From Candidatus Hydrothermarchaeum profundi (GTDB taxonomy: Archaea > Hydrothermarchaeota > Hydrothermarchaeia > Hydrothermarchaeales > Hydrothermarchaeaceae): a stretch of 64,000 nt of DNA. The position numbers and the translations under genes were made by a program. Below are positions 56,343 to 62,321 of this stretch, in pieces; position 1 is the first letter of the stretch; every line of letters begins with the position of its first letter. Where the stretch lies: assembly GCA_002011125.2 (NCBI GenBank), contig MTMF02000009.1:960989-1024988 (forward strand), written 5' to 3'. The notes under the pieces are model-generated. The model saw only the letters and a program-made list of their open reading frames with translations. It searched no databases and was not told the origin of the DNA.

Positions 56343-56660
56343 ATGTTGACCATCGTGATACACCATGAAAAATGCACTGGGTGCAAAGGCATGAAAGAAC
56401 CTCTATGTGTAAAGCTCTGCCCAGGAGACCTTATAATGATAAAAAATGAGAAGTCCTTCATCCGAGACCCCGGAGATTGTTGGGATTGTATGGCATGCGT
56501 AAAATCATGCCCTTACGGCGCTATTGAAACCAAGCTTCCTTATGAGCTGGGTTATAAAGATGCGCATTTGATTCCCAAGAGAAAAGGGAAGATAATAGTC
56601 TGGGAGCTTGTTTACTCAGACGGCCGAAGGGAAGTATTTGAGAGGCAGGTGAGATTATGA
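56343..56660 (+). CDS. aprB: APS reductase beta subunit-like ferredoxin
   Basis: Iron-sulfur subunit of 105 residues passing electrons to the FAD subunit. The first cluster is CTGCKGMKEPLCVKLCP and the second is CWDCMACVKSCP, the AprB pattern with an insert in the first cluster. The following tail (YELGYKDAHLIPKRKGK) is shorter than in dissimilatory AprB of about 150 residues. ATG 56343 follows the upstream stop by 6 bases. The stop overlaps the ATP sulfurylase gene by 4 bases. Confidence 0.85.
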   Translation: MLTIVIHHEKCTGCKGMKEPLCVKLCPGDLIMIKNEKSFIRDPGDCWDCMACVKSCPYGAIETKLPYELGYKDAHLIPKRKGKIIVWELVYSDGRREVFERQVRL

Positions 56661-58450
56661 GGCAAACTCCAGTTGGAGGCAGATTAGTTAACAGAGTATT
56701 AAAGGGCAGAGATAAAGTGAGAGCTAAAGAAGCAGCGGCTAACCTCCCAAAAATCAAGATTGAAAATGATATTATAGTCACGCTTGAGATGATAGCTACT
56801 GGAGTGTTGAGTCCGTTAGAAGGATTTCAGGGATACGAAGATTATAGAAGCATATTAGAAGATAAAAGACTTGCTGACGGTACACCCTGGACAATCCCCC
56901 AAATATTCGCTCCGAATATAGAGTCAACTAAGAGTCTAGACGAGATTAAGGAAGGGGAGGATATAGCTCTTATTGGAAAATCAGGAGAACCCATTGCTTT
57001 ACTACATTTGGAGGAGAAGTTTACTATCGATAGAAAAGAAATGGTAGAATATATTTTTGGTACGAGTGATAAATCTCACCCAGGAGTTAATTATGTTTAT
57101 AGGAAGGGAGAAAGGGCTTTAGCAGGAAAGATAGATCTAATACACAGACCTTCATGGGGCCCATTTGAGAAATATAGACTTGAGCCTAAAGATACTTGGG
57201 AAATATTTAAGGAAAGAAACTATGAAACAGTAGTAGGATTTCAAACAGCTAACCCTCTCCATCGGGGCCATGAGTATTTGCAGAAATGTGCATTGGAAAT
57301 ATTTGATGGGATATTTATTAACCCAATAGTTGAAACCACCCGACGGGCGTATTTTAGAAATGAATTCAGGATAAAAGCATACGAGGAGGCTATCAAGGTC
57401 TACTATCCGGAAGATAGAGTAGTTTTTGCACCGCTCAGACTAATAATGCAATATGCTGGACCAAGAGAAGCAGTAATGCATGCCTTGATAAGGAGAAACT
57501 ACGGATGCACGCATTTTATTTTGGGAAGAGATCATGCAGGATACAAAGATTATTACCCGAAATATGCATCTCAAAAAATATTTAAAGAGTTTGAAGAGGA
57601 TGAGCTTGGGATAACCCCCTTATTCTTCCGAGAAGCCTTTTATTGCGCTCGTTGCGCTAATCTAGCTACAGAGAAGACATGTCCTCATGGTAAAGAATAC
57701 CATATTACTATGAGCGCCTCTATAATCCAGGATATTTTTAGGTATGGCTATCTCCCTCCAAAAGAAGTAATGCGGCCAGAAGTTTCACAGATAGCAATAC
57801 AGGGAATCCAGCCAAAAGGGCTTGATGAGACTGGACATGCATTAGAATCTCCTGGAGCAGCAATAAAAGGCATGTTTCCATTCTATATAACCCACTACAG
57901 GCTTGGAGGATATAAAAGGGACAGACCGCTAGACGTTAATTCCCTTACAGTTGCGGATATCCGCAGGGCGCTTCTTGATGTAAGGATTAACGCGAGTAAG
58001 ATATACGAAGAAATCTATGAGACGATTGCTTATTATTTCGATATATCCCGGGATTTGGTTGCTAATCGTAGAGGAGAGGCTTTAGAACAGTCGGTGGATA
58101 GGCAAATTAGATTGATTAAAACTTTGAAGGAAAAAGTTGAGGGTGCACCAGAATCTGTACAAGACCCATTTATGTATCAAGATAAAAACGAGGCCAAAAA
58201 AGAATTAGATATAGCTCAAAAAATATTAAACGACCTTTTCAGGTATAGGCCCAAGGATTTTGGTATAAGAATCTGGAATCCACTAGAATATGAGAGGTAT
58301 CGACATTCTTCGATTGCAACCTCTTCAGTTTATCCGAATATAATCTACGATAAAATGAACCGGGCTAGCATAGAGGACGATGCGAAACCTAATGCATCTA
58401 TCGCCGTCGCTGAAGCAGATTGGAATTATGAAAAGAGGGTAAGAAAATGA
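56657..58450 (+). CDS. sat: ATP sulfurylase with long C-terminal extension
   Basis: Interconverts ATP plus sulfate and APS plus pyrophosphate. The N-terminal PUA-like region (PVGGRLVNRVLKG, ATGVLSPLEGFQ), the nucleotide motif QTANPLHRGH (196-205), LRLIMQYAGPREA, LGRDHAGYKDY and a zinc-type CARCANLATEKTCPHG are in the normal order. The core ends near residue 380 (MRPEV), but the protein continues for about 215 helical residues, so it reaches 597 instead of about 380-460. Arginine of the usual QTRNP is alanine here. No kinase P-loop occurs in the extension. Confidence 0.85.
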   Translation: MRQTPVGGRLVNRVLKGRDKVRAKEAAANLPKIKIENDIIVTLEMIATGVLSPLEGFQGYEDYRSILEDKRLADGTPWTIPQIFAPNIESTKSLDEIKEGEDIALIGKSGEPIALLHLEEKFTIDRKEMVEYIFGTSDKSHPGVNYVYRKGERALAGKIDLIHRPSWGPFEKYRLEPKDTWEIFKERNYETVVGFQTANPLHRGHEYLQKCALEIFDGIFINPIVETTRRAYFRNEFRIKAYEEAIKVYYPEDRVVFAPLRLIMQYAGPREAVMHALIRRNYGCTHFILGRDHAGYKDYYPKYASQKIFKEFEEDELGITPLFFREAFYCARCANLATEKTCPHGKEYHITMSASIIQDIFRYGYLPPKEVMRPEVSQIAIQGIQPKGLDETGHALESPGAAIKGMFPFYITHYRLGGYKRDRPLDVNSLTVADIRRALLDVRINASKIYEEIYETIAYYFDISRDLVANRRGEALEQSVDRQIRLIKTLKEKVEGAPESVQDPFMYQDKNEAKKELDIAQKILNDLFRYRPKDFGIRIWNPLEYERYRHSSIATSSVYPNIIYDKMNRASIEDDAKPNASIAVAEADWNYEKRVRK

Positions 58451-59307
58451 TAGATCACGAGAATATAAGGATGGAAATCCAACAAAAGCAAGAGGGATAT
58501 GGAGTATTGAGAGCACCAACGTTTGGTAGGATAACATCTCAACAGCTTAAAACGCTAGCTAAAATCTCTAGAGAATTTGGTGATGGCTACGCATTACTCA
58601 CCATGAGGAAAGGATTCGAGATACCTTGGATAAATAGAGAGAATTTTGGGAAAGCCCTCTCAGAGATTGAAAAAACGGGTCTAAAAGTAGGGTCTAGTGG
58701 GAATACAGTAAGATCCATACTTCCCTGTGCTGGTCAGGACAGGTGTCCTTTTGACATACTGGAGGTAGGTGTGTTAACCAAGAAAATAAGAAATGAACAC
58801 TATGGCAGACCTATGCCTATGAAATTTAATATAACTCTTTGTGGTTGTCCGAACTATTGTACTCATCCATATCTGAGTGATATAGGGATAATAGGCAGAG
58901 CACGCCCTAGAGTGAACGAGGACAAATGTATAGGTTGTGGTCAATGTGTAAGACTCTGCCGCGGAGATGATGGTGGAGCACTACGTCAAGTAGATACGAA
59001 TGCACCTGAAATTGATTACGAAAAGTGTATAGAGTGTGGGTGGTGTATAAAAAACTGCCCTACTGGTGCAATGGAAGCAGAGAAGCAAGGATGTAGTATA
59101 TTGGTTGGAGGCAAAGGCGGAGCAAATCCAAAACTTGGTGTAGAGTTAATTAGAATAATATCTATAGAAAAGGTAGGCCGTGTTTTAGAGAGAATCGTTC
59201 AATATACGGAGGAATATTCTAGTAAAGGTGAAAGATTGGCTGATGTAATTGAAAAATATTCGTTTGAACACTTTAAGAATTATGTGTTAGGTGAAATCGA
59301 TGACTAA
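58447..59307 (+). CDS. Siroheme sulfite reductase-like protein with inserted ferredoxin domain
   Basis: A 286-residue protein with a siroheme-[4Fe-4S] site, C94-x5-C100 and C134-x3-C138, plus two [4Fe-4S] ferredoxin motifs inserted at about residues 156-205 (CIGCGQCVRLC and CIECGWCIKNCP). It resembles the catalytic half of Fsr or Dsr-like proteins. Substrate-binding R54, R89 and K126 are present, but the second lysine of the usual K-x-K is N128. It overlaps sat and the next gene, so all are coupled. Natural substrate could be sulfite or nitrite. Confidence 0.85.
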   Translation: MIDHENIRMEIQQKQEGYGVLRAPTFGRITSQQLKTLAKISREFGDGYALLTMRKGFEIPWINRENFGKALSEIEKTGLKVGSSGNTVRSILPCAGQDRCPFDILEVGVLTKKIRNEHYGRPMPMKFNITLCGCPNYCTHPYLSDIGIIGRARPRVNEDKCIGCGQCVRLCRGDDGGALRQVDTNAPEIDYEKCIECGWCIKNCPTGAMEAEKQGCSILVGGKGGANPKLGVELIRIISIEKVGRVLERIVQYTEEYSSKGERLADVIEKYSFEHFKNYVLGEIDD

Positions 59308-60001
59308 AGTTAGAGGAAGAATTGGCTTATTAGCTCAAAGGCAGAAAGATTACGTAACCATCAGGCTAAGGATACCTTTGGGAAAACTTACGGCAGAGCA
59401 GATGGAGGGAATATCCCAGATCATTGAAGAATATGGAGACGGCTATGCTATACCGACTATTCGTAAAAGCCTAGAAATACCTTGGGTCAGATTTGAGGAT
59501 TCTAATAAAGTTCTAAAAGAGTTAAGGAAAATGGGTCTCTCGGCAGGCTCATGCGGGAGAAAAGTGAGGACAATAGTGGCATGTGCGGGATTAGGACATT
59601 GCATCCATTCTCATAGAAATCTAGAGAAAATGTACTATAAGCTCCTCGGAAATTATTACATGAAAGATACTCCCACTAAATTTAAAATATCCCTCTCCGG
59701 GTGTCACCTTGCTTGTAACCATCCTTATATTAATGACTTTGGAATTATTGCCACTGAAGATGGCTTTTCAATCCTTGTAGGTGGAAAGGGTGGTAGACAC
59801 CCCCAGTTTGGAAAGCTGATAGTTGAAGGAGTATCTGAGGAAGAGGTATTCAATATTCTTGATAAAACCTTGGAATATTTCAGAAAGTATGCTCAAGGCA
59901 GAGAGAGGATTTATGAAGTTATAAAAAGAAATGGCGTAGACCATTTTAGAGGATACGTGTTAGAGGGGGTGAAAGCTTGGCCAAGAGATTCGAAGAATTA
60001 A
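59300..60001 (+). CDS. Small assimilatory-type siroheme sulfite reductase
   Basis: A 233-residue protein with a siroheme-[4Fe-4S] site, C95-x5-C101 and C135-x3-C139, and no ferredoxin insertion. R55, R90, K127 and K129 (KFK) match the four anion-binding residues of known sulfite reductases. ATG 59300 is preferred over GTG 59291 because TTAGGTGA lies 5 bases upstream. It overlaps the preceding gene by 8 bases and the following by 25. It may pair with the ferredoxin-bearing paralog as a heteromer. Confidence 0.85.
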   Translation: MTKVRGRIGLLAQRQKDYVTIRLRIPLGKLTAEQMEGISQIIEEYGDGYAIPTIRKSLEIPWVRFEDSNKVLKELRKMGLSAGSCGRKVRTIVACAGLGHCIHSHRNLEKMYYKLLGNYYMKDTPTKFKISLSGCHLACNHPYINDFGIIATEDGFSILVGGKGGRHPQFGKLIVEGVSEEEVFNILDKTLEYFRKYAQGRERIYEVIKRNGVDHFRGYVLEGVKAWPRDSKN

Positions 60002-61026
60002 AAAAAGAAGTGATAGACAAAGGTTTTTGTGTACACTGTGGTGCTTGTAGCGCATTTTGCAATCGCATAAAGCTTAATGCGTCTCCACAGCTTGTCGGGA
60101 AATGTGTGGAGAGCTGTTCATCTCCTTATGGAACTGATGGGGTATGTTATGAGCATTGTCCAATGGTTAAAAGCTTTGATGAAAAACATATCTTTCAAAG
60201 GAATACTTCCGATCCATTAGGGATATATATTTCATTAAAGTCAGCTCGTGCTCATGATAATAGTCTTAACGGTGTTCAGGATGGAGGTGTTGCAACAGCC
60301 TTGCTTAAGGCAGCATTTGAAGATGGAGAGATAGATGCAGCTATCGTGGTAGGTAGAGATGAGCTATGGAGAAGTCAACCTAAAATAGCGTGGTCGGTTA
60401 AAGACTTAATAGGTACTTCTGGGTCTAAATACACTGAAACGCCTGTTATAGAACTCGTAGGTAAACTTTCTCGAGAAGGCGCAAGTAGTGTCGCAGTTGT
60501 CGCTGTGCCATGTCAAATACAGGCGCTCCGGAATTTAGAATACGGGCTTCTCTATCCAAATGGGTTCTCCCCTTACTCAGACATGATGCTGTACACGATA
60601 GGCTTGTTCTGTTCAGGTGTATTCAACTATAAAGAACTTGTAAATAGACTTGATGTAGACTTGAAATATGTTGATAAAATGGACATAAAGGATAGTAAAT
60701 TTAAAGTGGAAGGGAAAATTACCAAAACTTTGCCTCTTAGTAGAGTAAAAAAAGCTTTATTACCCGCATGCAAATATTGCAGGGACTACACCGCAAGACT
60801 CGCTGACATATCTTTAGGCTCTGTAGGGTCCCCAAAAGGTTGGACTACAGTAATCGTTAGAAATCCAAATGGAAGCTGGCTGTTAACAAATGCTAAAAAT
60901 TTAGGATTAATAGAGGTGAAGCGAGGTCTAAGTGAAAATGTACTAAGAACTCATGTTGATAAAAGAATAAAAAATGTGAGTAAGGAATGTATGAAAGCTA
61001 ATGAGATTCCGCCTTCATTTAAGTAA
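59977..61026 (+). CDS. F420H2 oxidase-like subunit (FrhB/FpoF family)
   Basis: A 349-residue F420-binding iron-sulfur protein that likely oxidises reduced F420. The N-terminal cluster region has CVHCGACSAFC, then CVESC and CYEHCP. The FrhB core follows with DGGVATALLKAAFEDGEIDAA, GSKYTETPVIELV, VAVPCQIQALRNLE and ACKYCRDYTARLADISLG. In Methanocaldococcus Fsr this region is fused to a sulfite reductase domain; here it is a separate gene. TTG 59977 follows AGGGGGT. It ends in an 8-base overlap with the convergent regulator gene. Confidence 0.88.
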   Translation: MAKRFEELKKEVIDKGFCVHCGACSAFCNRIKLNASPQLVGKCVESCSSPYGTDGVCYEHCPMVKSFDEKHIFQRNTSDPLGIYISLKSARAHDNSLNGVQDGGVATALLKAAFEDGEIDAAIVVGRDELWRSQPKIAWSVKDLIGTSGSKYTETPVIELVGKLSREGASSVAVVAVPCQIQALRNLEYGLLYPNGFSPYSDMMLYTIGLFCSGVFNYKELVNRLDVDLKYVDKMDIKDSKFKVEGKITKTLPLSRVKKALLPACKYCRDYTARLADISLGSVGSPKGWTTVIVRNPNGSWLLTNAKNLGLIEVKRGLSENVLRTHVDKRIKNVSKECMKANEIPPSFK

Positions 61027-61375
61027 AACAGGCATCGCAATCGTTTGGCACTATGCTGGCTTCTTTATGCGGGCCGCAAAGAGTTTTATCTGATTTTGCA
61101 GCTTCACATATTCTACATATCTCTTTATATGGGTTATGTTTTTCTCCAGAGATTATCTTATCAGCAAACTCAGATATAGCGGCTTTAGCATTTTCTTTGA
61201 GTTCAATTTTTTTCCCACGCTTTCCTTTCAAATATTGAGAAACAGCCGCTTCTGTAACCCCCATTACTGATGCCACTTCCTTCTGACTCATCCCGCGGCT
61301 GATTAGTTCTTTTGCTAGGTCTGATTTTATTGCCGGTAAAACATACCATACTACTAATTCACAGGGAGCTTTCAT
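61019..61375 (-). CDS. Helix-turn-helix regulator with cysteine cluster
   Basis: A 118-residue regulator. The HTH is SQKEVASVMGVTEAAVSQYLKGK (residues 30-52). The C-terminal part has C87-x2-C90, C100, then C113-x2-C116, with H103, a likely iron-sulfur or metal sensor site. The family resembles archaeal XRE-like predicted regulators (COG2522). Its upstream region holds a degenerate copy of the operon palindrome. It probably represses or senses redox or sulfur for the operon, and itself. This is inference from position. Confidence 0.78.
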   Translation of the reverse strand: MKAPCELVVWYVLPAIKSDLAKELISRGMSQKEVASVMGVTEAAVSQYLKGKRGKKIELKENAKAAISEFADKIISGEKHNPYKEICRICEAAKSDKTLCGPHKEASIVPNDCDACFT

Positions 61376-61391
61376 AATAGTTTATAAAATA

Positions 61392-61467
61392 ACTTAACGC
61401 CTATTAATTTTTTTGAATAAAAAATCTTTAATTATGATAATACATACGTCAGCTTTCATAGGCGTTA
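61392..61467. promoter_or_regulatory. Inverted repeats upstream of the regulator gene
   Basis: ACTTAAC-GCCT-ATTAATT (61392-61409) matches the operon palindrome in its left arm and at five of seven positions in the right. In addition, TAACGCCTAT (61395-61404) and ATAGGCGTTA (61458-61467) form a perfect 10-base inverted repeat 53 bases apart. They sit in the divergent spacer between the regulator and the membrane-protein genes. Confidence 0.5.
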
Positions 61468-61556
61468 GAAATTACGAATTTGGTCTAGAATATGGTGAAA
61501 TTTGGGTGAAAATTCGGGAAAAACAAATAAAAAGGGTTGTGGATGCTAAATTTTAA
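61434..61556 (+). CDS. Possible 40-residue protein in the regulator-CcmF spacer
   Basis: A short frame starting ATGATAATACATACG and ending at TAA 61554-61556, where TAATG overlaps the start of the next membrane-protein gene. The sequence includes ASAFIGVRNY-type and YGEIWVKIREKQIKRVV stretches, with a basic end. There is no clear ribosome binding site. Part of the 10-base inverted repeat lies inside it. The tight stop-start overlap is the only positive evidence, so translation is uncertain. Confidence 0.3.
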   Translation: MIIHTSAFIGVRNYEFGLEYGEIWVKIREKQIKRVVDAKF

Positions 61557-61831
61557 TGTTATATGAGATTTCTACCATAGCAGCTCTTGGAAACGTACTT
61601 CTCTTACTAATACTCCTCTACATTTTTATTCAAAACTATAGAAAAATACCTTCTAGTTTTACATTTGGTCTGGTTATTTTTGCATCCATTTTATTAGTTG
61701 ATTCCCTGTTTTCCTGTTCTGCATTCCTTCCAAGTCTTATTACACAGTTTATCCCTCACCAGATTCATACTCTTCCGCCTGTTCTAGAATTTATAGCGCT
61801 AGTAGTGCTGATAAGTATAGTAATAAAGTGA
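61556..61831 (+). CDS. Small three-helix membrane protein ahead of cytochrome assembly genes
   Basis: A 91-residue membrane protein with helices at about residues 8-25, 35-56 and 72-90 and a basic turn NYRKIPSS between the first two. Its layout resembles the 82-residue protein in front of the multiheme cytochrome. ATG 61556 overlaps the stop of the preceding short frame. The thioredoxin-like gene follows after 7 bases, so it is probably in that transcript. Function is unknown. Confidence 0.62.
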   Translation: MLYEISTIAALGNVLLLLILLYIFIQNYRKIPSSFTFGLVIFASILLVDSLFSCSAFLPSLITQFIPHQIHTLPPVLEFIALVVLISIVIK

Positions 61832-61838
61832 CGGTATT

Positions 61839-62321
61839 ATGAAACCAAAGAAAATAATAACCATATCAGTCGTGGTGGTTCTTCTCCTATTTGTATACTA
61901 CTCAATGAATGCTGCTCCTCTAATAAGCGATGAAAAGTATACTTACATTAGCGGTTTGAGATGGTACAATACCTTCGAAGAAGGTCAAAGGGTTGCGTTA
62001 GAGCAAAATAAACCTATCTTTATTTATTTCTGGGCGATATGGTGCACATACTGCGAAAAATTACATACTGAAGTTTATCCAAACCCGGAAATCAATAGGA
62101 TCTTAAAAGAAGACTATGTACTTGTAGCGGTGGATCTAGATACTAACAAAAAAGATGCAGCTAGATTTGGAGCAACGTATCCTCCAAAGCTTGTGTTCAT
62201 TACGCCAGATGGTGAAATAATAACTGAAATTGGAGGTTATGTTCCAGCGGAATCTCTACTTCCTGTTCTACAAAATGTAAAAGCCTTCTATCAAAATAGA
62301 ATTAGTTCCGGTGGTGGTTAA
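61839..62321 (+). CDS. Membrane-anchored thioredoxin-like protein
   Basis: A 160-residue protein with an N-terminal membrane anchor (residues 5-22) and an extracytoplasmic thioredoxin fold. The active site is FWAIWCTYCEKLHTEV (CTYC), followed by DYVLVAVDLDT and the cis-proline segment YPPKLVFITPDG. It resembles CcmG/DsbD-type reductants that keep apocytochrome cysteines reduced. The stop is directly followed by the CcmF-like GTG, so it is very likely part of the cytochrome c assembly operon. Confidence 0.85.
   Translation: MKPKKIITISVVVVLLLFVYYSMNAAPLISDEKYTYISGLRWYNTFEEGQRVALEQNKPIFIYFWAIWCTYCEKLHTEVYPNPEINRILKEDYVLVAVDLDTNKKDAARFGATYPPKLVFITPDGEIITEIGGYVPAESLLPVLQNVKAFYQNRISSGGG

Noticed and set aside
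58447-60001. Calling the siroheme genes DsrA and DsrB
   Set aside because: They are only 286 and 233 residues, far shorter than DsrAB of about 400, and only one carries the ferredoxin insert.
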